Positions 16,575 to 25,768 are shown, numbered from the stretch's first letter. The stretch is DNA of 64,000 nucleotides from Hymenobacter sp. DG25B (GCF_000801315.1 NZ_CP010054.1:248001-312000), one strand, 5' to 3'. The notes: generated by a model from the sequence alone, not told the origin. Program-made: numbers and translations.

Positions 16575-18950
16575 ATGCTGGTACTCAAACGCGACGGTCG
16601 CCGCGAATCCGTGAAATTCGACAAAGTCACGGCACGCATTGAAAAGCTCTGTTACGGGCTTAACATGATGTTCGTATCGCCGGTGGAGGTGGCCAAAAAG
16701 GTCATTGATGGCATTTACGACGGCGTAACCACCGTAGAGCTGGACAACCTGGCCGCGGAAACTGCCGCCTCGCTCACCACCAAGCACCCCGACTACGCTA
16801 TTCTGGCGGCGCGCATTGCCGTGAGCAACCTGCACAAGGTTACCTCCAAGTCGTTCAGCAGCACCATGAAGCGGCTGTACACCTACGAGGACCCCAAAAC
16901 CGGCGAAAACGCTTCCCTCATTGCCAAAGACGTGTGGGAAGTAATTCACAAGCACGCCGCTACCCTGGACTCGGCCATCATCTATGACCGGGACTACAGC
17001 TACGACTACTTCGGCTTTAAAACCCTCGAGCGGAGCTACCTGCTGCGCGTAGACGGCAAAGTGGTAGAGCGGCCCCAGCACATGCTCATGCGTGTCGCCA
17101 TTGGCATCCATAAGGACGATCTGGAGTCGGCTATTGAGACCTACAACCTCATGAGCGAGCGGTGGTTCACGCACGCCACGCCTACGCTGTTCAACGCCGG
17201 CTCGCCCAAGCCCCAGCTCAGCTCCTGCTTCCTGCTCACGATGAAGGACGACTCCATCACGGGCATTTACGACACGCTGAAAAACTGCGCCCAGATTTCG
17301 CAGAGCGCCGGCGGCATTGGCCTGAGCATTCACAACGTGCGCGCCACCGGTTCCTACATCAAAGGCACCAACGGCACCTCAAACGGCATCATCCCGATGC
17401 TGAAAGTGTTTAACGACACGGCCCGCTACGTAGACCAGGGCGGCGGAAAGCGCAAAGGCGCCTTCGCCATCTACATTGAGCCCTGGCACGCCGATATCTT
17501 CGACTTCCTGGATCTGAAGAAGAACCACGGCAAGGAGGAAAACCGCGCCCGCGACCTGTTCTACGCCCTCTGGACGCCCGACCTGTTCATGAAGCGCGTG
17601 GAAGCCAACGCCGACTGGACGCTGATGTGCCCCAACGAGTGCCCCGGCCTGGGCGACACCTGGGGTAAGGACTTCGAGCGCCTCTACGAGAAGTATGAGC
17701 GCGAAGGCCGCGGCCGCAAAACCATTAAGGCGCAGGAGCTGTGGTTCTCTATTCTGGAAAGCCAGCAGGAGACCGGCACGCCCTACATGCTGTTCAAGGA
17801 CGCCGCCAACAGCAAGAGCAACCAGCAGAACCTCGGCACCATTAAGTCCTCCAACCTGTGCACCGAGATTATGGAGTACACCGACGAGAACGAAATTGCG
17901 GTGTGCAACCTGGCTTCCCTGGCGCTGCCGCGCTACCTCAAAGAAGAAAACGGCACCGTGATGTTCGACCACGACAAGCTGTACGAGGTAACGTACCACG
18001 CCACCAAGAACCTGAACAAGGTAATTGACATCAACTACTACCCCGTGCCCGAGGCGGAGCGCAGCAACCGCCGCCACCGCCCCATCGGGCTGGGTGTGCA
18101 GGGGCTGGCCGATACGTTCATTGCGCTGCGCATGCCCTTCGAGAGCGACGAGGCCAGCGGACTGAACAAGGACATCTTCGAAACCATCTACTTCGCGGCC
18201 ATGACGGCCTCCAAGGACCTGGCCATGAAGGACGGCGCCTACGAAACCTTCCAGGGCTCGCCCCTGAGCCAGGGCAAGTTCCAGTTTGATCTGTGGGGCG
18301 TAACGCCCGACTCGGGCCGTTGGGACTGGGATACCCTGCGCCAGCAGGTAATGGAGCACGGCGTGCGCAACTCGCTGCTGGTAGCGCCCATGCCTACGGC
18401 CAGCACGGCCCAGATTCTGGGTAATAACGAGTCGTTTGAGCCGTATACCTCCAACATTTACGTGCGCCGCGTGCTCAGCGGCGAGTTTATGGTGGTGAAC
18501 AAGCACCTGCTGAAGGACCTGGTGAAGCTGGGCATCTGGAACGACCAGATGAAGACGGCCATCATTGCCGCCAACGGCTCGGTGCAGGACATCCCCAACA
18601 TTCCGCAGCACATCAAGGACCTGTACAAAACGGTGTGGGAGATTTCGCAGCGCCGCATTATTGATATGTCCGCTGACCGGGGCGCCTACATCTGCCAGAG
18701 CCAGAGCCTGAACCTGCACGTGCAGAACGTGAACTTTGGTAAGCTCACCAGCATGCACTTCCACAGCTGGAAGAAGGGCCTGAAAACCGGCATGTACTAC
18801 CTGCGCACCAAAGCCGCCGCCGATGCCATCAAGTTCACGGTGCAGAAGCAAGCCGCCGAAACCCTGGAGCCCATGAACGTAGCCGACCAGGCCGCCGCCA
18901 TGGCCTGCTCCCTGGATAATCCGGACGCCTGCGAGGCGTGTGGTTCGTAA
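16575..18950 (+). CDS. nrdA: Class Ia ribonucleotide reductase, alpha subunit
   Basis: NrdA reduces ribonucleoside diphosphates to deoxy forms. The 791-residue protein begins with an ATP-cone ([20 protein letters not shown]), the allosteric activity site. Active-site Cys residues appear in [11 protein letters not shown] near residue 218, in NLCTE near 427, and in [11 protein letters not shown]. The C-terminal redox pair CEAC lies four residues from the end, as needed for thioredoxin or glutaredoxin recycling. [16 protein letters not shown] is the conserved substrate-phosphate loop. It is transcribed alone and ends at a long palindromic terminator. Confidence 0.96.
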   Translation: MLVLKRDGRRESVKFDKVTARIEKLCYGLNMMFVSPVEVAKKVIDGIYDGVTTVELDNLAAETAASLTTKHPDYAILAARIAVSNLHKVTSKSFSSTMKRLYTYEDPKTGENASLIAKDVWEVIHKHAATLDSAIIYDRDYSYDYFGFKTLERSYLLRVDGKVVERPQHMLMRVAIGIHKDDLESAIETYNLMSERWFTHATPTLFNAGSPKPQLSSCFLLTMKDDSITGIYDTLKNCAQISQSAGGIGLSIHNVRATGSYIKGTNGTSNGIIPMLKVFNDTARYVDQGGGKRKGAFAIYIEPWHADIFDFLDLKKNHGKEENRARDLFYALWTPDLFMKRVEANADWTLMCPNECPGLGDTWGKDFERLYEKYEREGRGRKTIKAQELWFSILESQQETGTPYMLFKDAANSKSNQQNLGTIKSSNLCTEIMEYTDENEIAVCNLASLALPRYLKEENGTVMFDHDKLYEVTYHATKNLNKVIDINYYPVPEAERSNRRHRPIGLGVQGLADTFIALRMPFESDEASGLNKDIFETIYFAAMTASKDLAMKDGAYETFQGSPLSQGKFQFDLWGVTPDSGRWDWDTLRQQVMEHGVRNSLLVAPMPTASTAQILGNNESFEPYTSNIYVRRVLSGEFMVVNKHLLKDLVKLGIWNDQMKTAIIAANGSVQDIPNIPQHIKDLYKTVWEISQRRIIDMSADRGAYICQSQSLNLHVQNVNFGKLTSMHFHSWKKGLKTGMYYLRTKAAADAIKFTVQKQAAETLEPMNVADQAAAMACSLDNPDACEACGS

Positions 18951-18968
18951 AAGAAAAAGACATTTTTT

Positions 18969-19014
18969 AAAAGGTGTGTCTGAAATATTTAAATATTTCA
19001 GACACACCTTTTTT
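18969..19014. terminator. Terminator formed by a perfect 44-bp palindrome
   Basis: Positions 18969-18990 and 18991-19012 are exact reverse complements with no spacer. The palindrome starts AAAAGGTGTGTCTG, has an AT-only centre and ends in a T-run. It ends nrdA transcription and marks the edge of the AT-rich segment that follows. Confidence 0.8.
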
Positions 19015-19052
19015 GTTGTAATTCAATTTTAAATCGACAATTGTGTTTAAAA

Positions 19053-20879
19053 ATGGAAATAATTTTTAATAAAACCTATAAATCTATTTCTCCTTTTGAA
19101 TGGAAAAATATAGCACCACTTTCAATTATCACTGGATTAAATGGCGTAGGAAAAAGCCAGCTTCTCCAGGTAATTTCTTCCGAATACAATGATGCTTTTA
19201 GCAAAAAAAAGAATGGACAACCCGAAATTGAGAATTTCTTTGGCCATGATTTCAAATTTAACAAATACAGCCAAGGGGCAAATTATCTTAACAACATATC
19301 ACTAAGCAATCAAAGCGTCAACTATAGCGACTTAAAGTTAATAGTTGATACCATATATAGCTTTAAGAAACCTAAATCGGCACCAGCAAGCTATAATGGT
19401 AATTTTACATATGAACAAGAGCAACAACTAAATGAGCTTATTGAAGCTAAAAATTCAAGCAGTCCTTTTTATCATCTAGCCAAATCAAAAGCCCCTAGCA
19501 TATGGCAATTTCTATGTTCTAGCCTGAATAAAGAAGAAAAGGATATAACACCATTTGATATTTCCATAAATCTTCCAGACCACATTCTATTTGAGGATTA
19601 CCACACAGCAAATGGCGCTAGCCTAGGATTCACTTTTTTTCTTTTCGAATACAAAAGATTAGCAAGGGAGAAAGCGGGATTAGTATCATTCGATAACATT
19701 CCCCCATGGCAAATACTTAACGAGGCAATAGAAGCCTCTAATCTTCCATATAAAATTTCATCTCCTGATTCGGCGGGCATTGCTCTTGTGCTTCAAGATC
19801 CACTCAATGAGTCATTGAGTATACCATTCACTATAAATATCACTCATATAACTAAGGAATATGAAGTGCAATTTTATGACTTATCATCCGGAGAAAAAAT
19901 ATTGATGTCTTTGGCGATGCTCCTGTATTATGCTAAAGAGAGCGGAGTTGATCAAGACATTTTGCTGTTAGATGAGCCCGATGCGCATCTACATCCATCA
20001 ATGACCCAGCAGTTCTTTCGGGTTGTATATGATGTACTTGTCAAGCGACATGGAGTAACGGTCATTATGACCACTCACTCCCCTTCAACTGTAGCATTAG
20101 CACCAGAGGAATCTGATTGTATAGTTTATGAGTTAAAGAAAGACCCTACTACTATTATTCCTATTGTATCAAAAGAAAAAATTATTGAAGCTCTGACTGA
20201 AGGCATTGTATTAGTCATGCCCGCAACACGCACAATTTTGATTGAAGGAAAAGATGACAAACCATTTTATGAGGCATTTTACGGTATACTTCTTAATAAA
20301 AAGGCATTAGCAGGTCAAGCTACTTTATCTTTTGTTACTGGTACAGGTGTTAATAGTGTCCATCATTGGTCCAAGGGGTTACGTGCAGCAGGCCTCAGCA
20401 ACACTATTAGAGGTATAATTGACAAGGACAATGACAATGTAGTTTCAGAAGGAATAATAAGGCTTGAGCGTTATAGTATTGAAAATTATATGCTTGACCC
20501 TGTATTAATATTAGTAACAGGTAAAACAATACCTAATACAATAATTAGACATGGTTTGCATAATGGTGACGAGGAAAAATTCCGTGGCCTCACCCAGCAA
20601 CAAGTGCAAGAAATAGCAAATTCATTACTATCACATATTGAACTCAAAATACCTCATTTAAAACCACATGAGACAACAAAGATATCTGTGGAGTTTACGA
20701 ATGGCTTTGTTATTGAATACCCTCAATGGTTTCTACAACGCAGAGGCAAGGAGCTGTATGGAATATTTAATGAAGAGTTTGGCAAAAACCTTACTCGTGA
20801 TGCATTAACAGCTTCTCTCAAAAGAGTTCAGTTCATACCAAAAGACATTCTAGCACTTTTTCGCACCGTACAAAACTGA
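19053..20879 (+). CDS. Fused ABC-type ATPase and TOPRIM (DUF4435-like) protein, candidate defence gene
   Basis: The 608-residue protein joins an SMC/ABC-like ATPase to a TOPRIM nuclease-like domain. The ATPase part has Walker A GLNGVGKS (residues 28-35), signature LSSGEK near 276, Walker B ILLLDEP near 304 and H-loop TTHSP near 340. The C-terminal part has LIEGKDD near 396 (TOPRIM Glu), IIDKDND near 456 (DxD) and YSIENYML, which resembles DUF4435. ATPase plus DUF4435 is the composition of the AriA/AriB PARIS anti-phage system, which also occurs fused; OLD-family nucleases are the alternative. Base composition is far more AT-rich than its neighbours, indicating transfer. The ATG at 19053 is chosen over a TTG at 19041. 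No partner gene is adjacent. Confidence 0.75.
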   Translation: MEIIFNKTYKSISPFEWKNIAPLSIITGLNGVGKSQLLQVISSEYNDAFSKKKNGQPEIENFFGHDFKFNKYSQGANYLNNISLSNQSVNYSDLKLIVDTIYSFKKPKSAPASYNGNFTYEQEQQLNELIEAKNSSSPFYHLAKSKAPSIWQFLCSSLNKEEKDITPFDISINLPDHILFEDYHTANGASLGFTFFLFEYKRLAREKAGLVSFDNIPPWQILNEAIEASNLPYKISSPDSAGIALVLQDPLNESLSIPFTINITHITKEYEVQFYDLSSGEKILMSLAMLLYYAKESGVDQDILLLDEPDAHLHPSMTQQFFRVVYDVLVKRHGVTVIMTTHSPSTVALAPEESDCIVYELKKDPTTIIPIVSKEKIIEALTEGIVLVMPATRTILIEGKDDKPFYEAFYGILLNKKALAGQATLSFVTGTGVNSVHHWSKGLRAAGLSNTIRGIIDKDNDNVVSEGIIRLERYSIENYMLDPVLILVTGKTIPNTIIRHGLHNGDEEKFRGLTQQQVQEIANSLLSHIELKIPHLKPHETTKISVEFTNGFVIEYPQWFLQRRGKELYGIFNEEFGKNLTRDALTASLKRVQFIPKDILALFRTVQN

Positions 20880-20896
20880 GTATTTACTTATGCCTC

Positions 20897-20934
20897 AAAA
20901 GAAAAGGCCCGCAAATCTGCGGGCCTTTTCTTTT
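20897..20934. terminator. Bidirectional intrinsic terminator
   Basis: A 16-pair stem with arms at 20897-20912 and 20919-20934 (core GGCCCGC/GCGGGCC), with A and T tracts, serves the ATPase gene and the convergent secreted-protein gene. Confidence 0.88.
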
Positions 20935-20948
20935 AAAGTGTAAAGCTC

Positions 20949-21599
20949 TTAAGACTTAGCATAGGGGAAGTTGCGCGACACCTTGCGCATCATGCGCTCT
21001 ACCAGGTCGTCGGTGGAGGAGCCGATGCCATCATCCATGGTCTTGAAGAAGCGCCACAGCAGTTCGCCGTCGCTGCCTTCGTTCAGCTGGAGGAAGAGCG
21101 TGCCGGTGCCGGTTTTGCCGCCCATGCCGCCTATTAACAGGGCCGTAGCAATAGCGGCACCATCTGACTTGGTCTGCTCCTGCTCAAAGCGGCCGCCCAG
21201 CACGGCATCTACGCCCAGGATTTTGGCCAGCTCGTCGCGCGTCATTTCATCCAGCTTATCCATTACGCCGGCTTTCTTCAGCAGGATGTTGGTTTTGTCT
21301 ACGTCCTGGAAGGTGACGGTGTAGTTGTTGGCTTTGCGAAGCAGGAAGGTGTACAAGCTAGCCTGGATGGACTTCGACATAGATTTCTCCTGCTCCCGGT
21401 TTGCCTCGGCGCTGAAGTTCTTCGGCTGCTTTTTGTAGGTGATTTTGGTTTCGAAAGGCAGGATAGCTACCGTCTTGTGCTTGGCAATTTCGGTCTTCAA
21501 CTTGGGGCTTTCGAAGATTTGCTTCGCGCTTTCGAAGCCCTGCGCATAAGAGAATGAGATGCTCAGAGCGAGCAACGCGGATAGATAGAATTTCTTCAT
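20949..21599 (-). CDS. Secreted CsgG/GNA1162-like protein
   Basis: A 216-residue protein with a signal peptide ending SFSYAQ. The mature part has KTVAILPFETK, an ILGVDAVLGGRFEQ segment and a GELLWRFFKTM segment. This order (LPF, LGVDAV.G, LW) is typical of periplasmic LpoB/CsgG/GNA1162-like folds. Such proteins bind the outer membrane or activate envelope enzymes. No lipobox Cys is present, so it is probably soluble in the periplasm. The family call is by pattern only. Confidence 0.55.
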   Translation of the reverse strand: MKKFYLSALLALSISFSYAQGFESAKQIFESPKLKTEIAKHKTVAILPFETKITYKKQPKNFSAEANREQEKSMSKSIQASLYTFLLRKANNYTVTFQDVDKTNILLKKAGVMDKLDEMTRDELAKILGVDAVLGGRFEQEQTKSDGAAIATALLIGGMGGKTGTGTLFLQLNEGSDGELLWRFFKTMDDGIGSSTDDLVERMMRKVSRNFPYAKS

Positions 21600-21770
21600 G
21601 TTTTGTGGTGTGGAATAGGTTGTATTGGCGAAAGATAAAAGATGATATTATCAAATCAATATATAATACCAAAGCGCCCTGCCGGCTGGTGGGTGGCGGT
21701 GGCTGATGCCCGCCCGGGGCTACCTGCTGCCAGGCTGAGCAAGGCCGCGTAGCCGCCACTATACCGGAAC

Positions 21771-21805
21771 AAAAAAGACCTCCACCGCAGTGGAAGCCTT
21801 TTTTT
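21771..21805 (-). terminator. Intrinsic terminator of the small secreted-protein gene
   Basis: AAAAAAG, a stem TCCAC/GTGGA and a closing CTTTTTT form a terminator 20 bases after the stop of the minus-strand gene at 21825. Confidence 0.75.
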
Positions 21806-21824
21806 TATAGATAACGGGCCGCTA

Positions 21825-22115
21825 CTAATGGCGTCCCTTGCCGTGCCCTTTTCCATGCCCACGGCCGCCGCCATAGTAGGCACCGCGGGGGGCGTAGTAC
21901 ACGGGGCGGGCCGGCACCACCATCACGGGGCGGGGCTGATAATAGTAGTGCTTAGGGCCTTTCGCCTTTTTGGGGTGATGCACTTCGCGCACCACAATGA
22001 CGGGGGGCGGCGCCGGGCGGCCAATGTTGATGGTAACCTGGGCGCTGGCTGGCGTAGCGCTAAGCCCCAGAATAGCTGCTACCAAAAAGGCAGCGAGAGA
22101 GAAGATTTTCAGCAT
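21825..22115 (-). CDS. Small secreted basic, Pro/Gly/Tyr-rich protein
   Basis: A 96-residue protein with a clear signal peptide (MLKIFSLAAFLVAAILGLSA, cleaved near TPASAQ). The mature part is rich in Pro, His, Lys, Tyr and Gly: a PRPVMVVPARPVYYAPRGAY stretch and a GHGKGHGKGRH tail that could bind metal or polyanion. The ATG at 22115 is preferred over a TTG at 22121. It is exported; function unknown. Confidence 0.7.
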   Translation of the reverse strand: MLKIFSLAAFLVAAILGLSATPASAQVTINIGRPAPPPVIVVREVHHPKKAKGPKHYYYQPRPVMVVPARPVYYAPRGAYYGGGRGHGKGHGKGRH

Positions 22116-22396
22116 ACACAAACGGTGAAGGACAGGGAGGCAAAATGCACCTCAACAGTGCTCAAAAAACACGCCAAAACGCCGCCGTTTTAGCCAGTCC
22201 CCGCCCTAAAGTTCCCGGAACCCCCATAGCACCCCGGAAAACGGAATAGGTTAGCCCCGGCCCTAAAACCAGTTCGGGTCAGATACCCAACCAAGTTGGT
22301 ATCAGACCCGAGCTAATTCCCCTTAGGGGGCTATCTGGTAATTTCCTGTTCTACGCAGGCGCCGCGGCGCGGCGCATGGCCGCAGCCACCCTGGCC

Positions 22397-22492
22397 TTAG
22401 TAAACAAACCGGCCCAACCGACGACGGGCGGCAGCCGAAAGCGAAGTAGCAGGACGAACAGAAAGGGCGGAGGAGGCAACAAAACGTTTCAT
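22397..22492 (-). CDS. Micro-ORF A, 31-residue basic peptide (paralogue of micro-ORF B)
   Basis: An ATG-to-TAA frame encodes 31 residues starting MKRFVASSALSV and ending SLSAAARRRLGRFVY. It is shorter than usual annotation limits. An equally long frame at 22551-22646 encodes a peptide whose last 15 residues are identical. Codon by codon, 11 of the differences between the two are synonymous, and all 7 differences in the shared C-terminus are. That points to selection on this protein frame. The product is small and cationic with one hydrophobic end; function is unknown. Confidence 0.65.
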   Translation of the reverse strand: MKRFVASSALSVRPATSLSAAARRRLGRFVY

Positions 22493-22550
22493 GACTCAAA
22501 AAGGAAAAATGTGAATTGACTTGATTTAGAAAAGACAGGCGCTGAGCCGC

Positions 22551-22646
22551 TTAGTAAACAAAGCGTCCCAAACGGCGGCGGGCAGCAGCCGACAGCGAAG
22601 CAGAAGGTTTCAGGGAACGAGCGGAGGAGGAAGTGAAGCGTGACAT
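22551..22646 (-). CDS. Micro-ORF B, 31-residue basic peptide (paralogue of micro-ORF A)
   Basis: This frame encodes 31 residues starting MSRFTSSSARSLKPSA and ending in the same SLSAAARRRLGRFVY as micro-ORF A, 58 bases away on the same strand. The N-terminal halves differ at eight positions but keep the pattern of Arg/Lys, Phe and a Ser run. Both use TAC TAA as the last codons. No promoter or strong ribosome-binding site is clear, which is common in Bacteroidota. Another frame across the same bases is open but does not show codon-position conservation. Confidence 0.65.
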   Translation of the reverse strand: MSRFTSSSARSLKPSASLSAAARRRLGRFVY

Positions 22647-23129
22647 GGCTGAAAAGAGAAAGAGAGTGGATGAATGATTGCTGGTTTGGATCAGGTCCGT
22701 ACTGTGCGTTTCTGAACATCACTGCGGCGAACCTGTATAGTAGTACCCAAGCCCCGTGCCAATGTTATAAGTTATTGATTATCACATATTTATAACGAAT
22801 ATCAGCTACACCCACTCCGTAAAAAACGTCCGTAATCAGGCAGACTGTCCGTTTTCGTACAGTCCTGACCCGGGCAATGCAGAAATCCGGCTTTTACTGG
22901 TGATTTTTTTTTCGAGGCTGGCCGCGGCCGGGCGGCCGCGAGGGAGCGTTGGCAGTGAAAAAGCCGCTTACAGCGGCTTTAATAGAATCTTTTCAATAAT
23001 CATTAAAATATATATAAGCCCACAGGCAACCGTTCAGCTGAGCTGCGAATCTTACTGGCAACCGGGAAGGGCTGCCCGCTACGCCGTGGGCCGCAGCTTC
23101 CTTATCCAACCTCCTTACCCTACCACGCT
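22647..23129. other. Intergenic region upstream of secreted-protein gene
   Basis: About 480 bases without a credible gene. It contains a terminator-like hairpin, AAAGCCGC/GCGGCTTT at 22960-22980, and a GACTGT/ACAGTC inverted repeat near 22843. The rest holds AT-rich tracts likely to carry promoters for the micro-ORFs and the downstream secreted protein. No exact TAnnTTTG box was seen. Confidence 0.4.
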
Positions 23130-23534
23130 ATGAAAACACTCCTCCAAAAAGCCTCCCGCCTGGTGCTGGTGGCCGCCTTCGCTGGTCTTGGCTTTACGCA
23201 GCCGGCTCAGGCCCAAACTGCCAACCAGGCGCCGGCCGTCAGTGTGCTGAAAGTAAACGACTTCACTTATATAGTGCGGGCCAGCAACCCCCAGCGGCAA
23301 CGCAGCCGGCTGCAAGTGGTTCGGCTGAGCGACAATGCCGTTGTCTACAGCCAATCTACCTTTAAGCCCACCTTCGGCGGCCGGCTGAACGTGCAGCAGC
23401 TGACGGATGGGGAATATGCCGTGGTGGTGAAAGTAGGCCAGGGCGTAACCCGCTACTCGCTGAACCTGCAAACCGAAACGGAGCGCACAGTACACCTGGA
23501 GAATGTGTCGCTAGCGGCTGTGAACACCAAATAG
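23130..23534 (+). CDS. Small secreted beta-rich protein (paralogue of the gene at 25324)
   Basis: A 134-residue exported protein with a signal peptide cleaved near AQAQ. The mature part has alternating beta-strand pattern (FTYIVRASNP, LQVVRLSDNAVVY, GGRLNVQQLTDGEYAVVVKVG, TRYSLNLQT). This resembles the short Ig-like modules seen in T9SS proteins, but it lacks a sorting-signal ending. A paralogue at 25324-25725 shares signal peptide, core and even the bases before the ATG. The two flank a metalloprotease gene. Function unknown. Confidence 0.7.
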   Translation: MKTLLQKASRLVLVAAFAGLGFTQPAQAQTANQAPAVSVLKVNDFTYIVRASNPQRQRSRLQVVRLSDNAVVYSQSTFKPTFGGRLNVQQLTDGEYAVVVKVGQGVTRYSLNLQTETERTVHLENVSLAAVNTK

Positions 23535-23570
23535 CTTCCCTCCCACTCCTTTAGCAGGATGGGCATAAAA

Positions 23571-23615
23571 CAAGGCAGGGTATCCACGTAAAGCGGATAC
23601 CCTGCCTTGTTTTTG
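23571..23615. terminator. Strong bidirectional terminator
   Basis: A 15-pair perfect stem (23571-23585 with 23595-23609, starting CAAGGCAGGG) is followed by a T-tract. It lies between the secreted-protein gene and the convergent metalloprotease gene. Confidence 0.88.
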
Positions 23616-23684
23616 TAGGGGTGCTACCTACTCACTCCCAGTAGGTGACCAGCAAACCGGCCGCACGGCCCCGTCAGGCCCAAC

Positions 23685-24815
23685 TTATTTTACCAGCAGG
23701 CGTTGGCTGCTGGCGCCGGTGCGCAGCAGGTATAGCCCGGGGTTTAAGCCCTGCAGGTCCAGCGTGGCCTCGGTGGCCCGGGCACCTACCGGATATTGGC
23801 GCACTTCCCGGCCCAGGGCATCGGTTAGGGTAAGCGTGGTTTTGCGGCTGAGGGCCCGCAAATGCACCGTGGCGGTGCCCTGCGCCGGGTTGGGGCTGAT
23901 GCTCTGCATGATGGAAGCGGCCTGCCGGCGGGCACTCGTCAGCACATCGCAGCCCGTGGGCGGCACTTTCAGAGGCTGCGGCGTAAAGAAGGGGCTCTGG
24001 TTGAGGGTGTCTTTCTCCGCCTGGCTAATGTAGGTGTTGGGGTAGTCGACATAGCCCAGATACAGCAGGTCGCTGTAGTCGCAGGTGGGCAGGCCGTCGT
24101 CGCAGCCGGGAGGGTGGGGCAGGCCAAAGGCATGGCCCATCTCGTGCGCCAGGCGCCCCACGTACAGGCAGGGCGCATAATGGGGCGGCTCGGGGTCGGT
24201 GGGGCAATAGCGGGTGGTAGGCAGGTTGAGCAGGCCTTTGAAATCGTTGGAATCCATCACCACTATTCCACCACCCCCGCAGCCACCGCACTGCCCGCAG
24301 GCCGCTTCGGCATCTATGTAGAATACGTACACGTTCTGCGGGTCGTAGTACATGCCGTTCACGGCCGCAAACCCATCCTGGGCCACATTATAGAAGAACT
24401 GCGCAAAGTTGTTGCCATTGGGGTTGGTCTGGTACCAGGCCGCATCGTGCGGGGTCTGGTAAACTTCCACCACCGGCTCCCGCAGCGTAAAGGTTTTGGT
24501 GTTGCCCATTTGCTGCTGATAAAAGCTTTGCACGTGCAGGGCCGCGTTGCCTATTGCCGTGGCGTAGGTGGGGTTGTAGGTCCGGTCGGTGGGGATTAGG
24601 TAAATGATCCGCACCTGCGGGGGAAGCGCCTCGCGCCCGCTGCCGGTGCGGGGAGGAAACTTAAACGTGGCGGGAATATCTACCAGCTGCATGGCGCCGC
24701 CGGGCTGGCAAGTGTGCAGCAGCAGCTGCCCGGGGCCGGGAGTAGTAGGCTGCTGGCCCCAGGCCAGCGGAACTACTCCAAAAGCCAGCAGGAAAAGTAA
24801 GTACAGGTTTTTCAT
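23685..24815 (-). CDS. Secreted zinc metalloprotease with T9SS type A sorting domain
   Basis: A 376-residue exported protein: signal peptide ending LAWGQ, then a protease domain with HEMGHAFGLPH, the full metzincin zinc motif HExxHxxGxxH. A Cys/Gly-rich CGQCGGCGGGG lies before it and further Cys after it, suggesting disulfides. The last 80 residues (SISPNPAQGTATVHL to GLYLLRTGASSQRLLVK) are a typical Por secretion-system C-terminal domain, so export by the type IX system is expected. The ATG at 24815 is chosen because it begins the signal peptide; the upstream extension to 24920 is not needed. Confidence 0.88.
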   Translation of the reverse strand: MKNLYLLFLLAFGVVPLAWGQQPTTPGPGQLLLHTCQPGGAMQLVDIPATFKFPPRTGSGREALPPQVRIIYLIPTDRTYNPTYATAIGNAALHVQSFYQQQMGNTKTFTLREPVVEVYQTPHDAAWYQTNPNGNNFAQFFYNVAQDGFAAVNGMYYDPQNVYVFYIDAEAACGQCGGCGGGGIVVMDSNDFKGLLNLPTTRYCPTDPEPPHYAPCLYVGRLAHEMGHAFGLPHPPGCDDGLPTCDYSDLLYLGYVDYPNTYISQAEKDTLNQSPFFTPQPLKVPPTGCDVLTSARRQAASIMQSISPNPAQGTATVHLRALSRKTTLTLTDALGREVRQYPVGARATEATLDLQGLNPGLYLLRTGASSQRLLVK

Positions 24816-25323
24816 AGCGGATAGGCGTAGCAGGTTAGGTAAGCAGAAATAGAAATAAGACAGCCAACAAGCCTCCCGCAGCAGCCAGCGCAGGCTGGTC
24901 TGAGGGGAAAGGCACACCACGAACCGGGAACGGAGAGAGAAAGAAGCTCAACAGAGCAGGCGCGAAACGGCGGATAGCAACAGCACAATACTTCCCAGGC
25001 CTTAGCCGGCCCTAACCAGCTAAGTATTAATCATAAATATTATATTCAATATACAATAATTAAGAGAGTTTTTCACTTATAACTGGTGTTTAACATGATA
25101 CCCCAGCCGGTTGCTTAGCGGCCTGCTGAAAGGGCATCTACCGGGGTTGGCGGGCGCCTTATTGCATTGTTCCTTTATTGATTCATCTTTCTTATAATCA
25201 GAGAATTATATACAAATAATATGCAACCGCGTGTGGAAAACGGTGTCTATGATACATCATACAAATACTGCTTCGCCGTTGGGCGGGCAGCCGTTTTTTC
25301 CAACCTTTTTACCACACCACGCT
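24816..25323. other. Intergenic region between metalloprotease and secreted-protein genes
   Basis: About 500 bases with no credible gene. The centre (about 25020-25070 and 25170-25225) is AT-rich and probably carries divergent promoters. I saw no exact promoter consensus, repeat or RNA structure. Confidence 0.4.
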
Positions 25324-25725
25324 ATGAAAACGCTCCTGAAACAAGCTCCCCGCCTCCTTCTGGTGGCCGCCTGCGCCAGTCTGGGTTTCGCCCAGGCCGC
25401 CCAGGCCCAGTCCTCTGCCCGTCCGCAGCCCGTTTGCGTGGATAAGGTGGGCGACTTTACCTACTTGGTGCGCGTGAGCAACCCGCGCTTTCAAAAGGGC
25501 GAGCTGCAAGTGGTGCGCCTCGCCGACAACGCCGTGCTCTACGATAAGATCACCAACAAACACGTCTTCGGGAGCAAGCTGAACGTGAAGGAGCTACCCG
25601 ATGGCGAATATGCCTTTGTGGTGAAAGTGGGCAAAGACGTGACCCGCTATACCCTGGATATCCACACCACGGTGGAGCGCGCCGCCCGCCTGGGCTCCGT
25701 ATCGATGACAGCCATGGCCGACTAG
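25324..25725 (+). CDS. Small secreted beta-rich protein (paralogue of the gene at 23130)
   Basis: A 133-residue exported protein with signal peptide MKTLLKQAPRLLLVAACASL cleaved near AQAQ. It aligns along its whole length with the 23130-23534 product: DFTYLVRVSNP, LQVVRLADNAVLYD, SKLNVKELPDGEYAFVVKVG and VTRYTLDIHT. The ATG at 25324 matches the paralogue start; the longer open frame from 25231 has no counterpart. Function unknown; the flanked protease may or may not be related. Confidence 0.7.
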   Translation: MKTLLKQAPRLLLVAACASLGFAQAAQAQSSARPQPVCVDKVGDFTYLVRVSNPRFQKGELQVVRLADNAVLYDKITNKHVFGSKLNVKELPDGEYAFVVKVGKDVTRYTLDIHTTVERAARLGSVSMTAMAD

Positions 25726-25768
25726 CGGCCCGGCGCCCACTTAACCGGCGCACGCCCAAGTAGCTGAT

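Noticed and set aside
17379..19007. Long 542-codon open frame antisense to nrdA
   Set aside because: nrdA is unmistakable on the other strand; high GC leaves the opposite frame free of stops, and the antisense product is low-complexity Val/Leu/His/Gly without domains.
22489..22722. 77-codon minus-strand frame overlapping micro-ORF B
   Set aside because: It is in a different frame from the conserved one; differences between the two repeat copies fall at third positions of the micro-ORF frame, not of this one.
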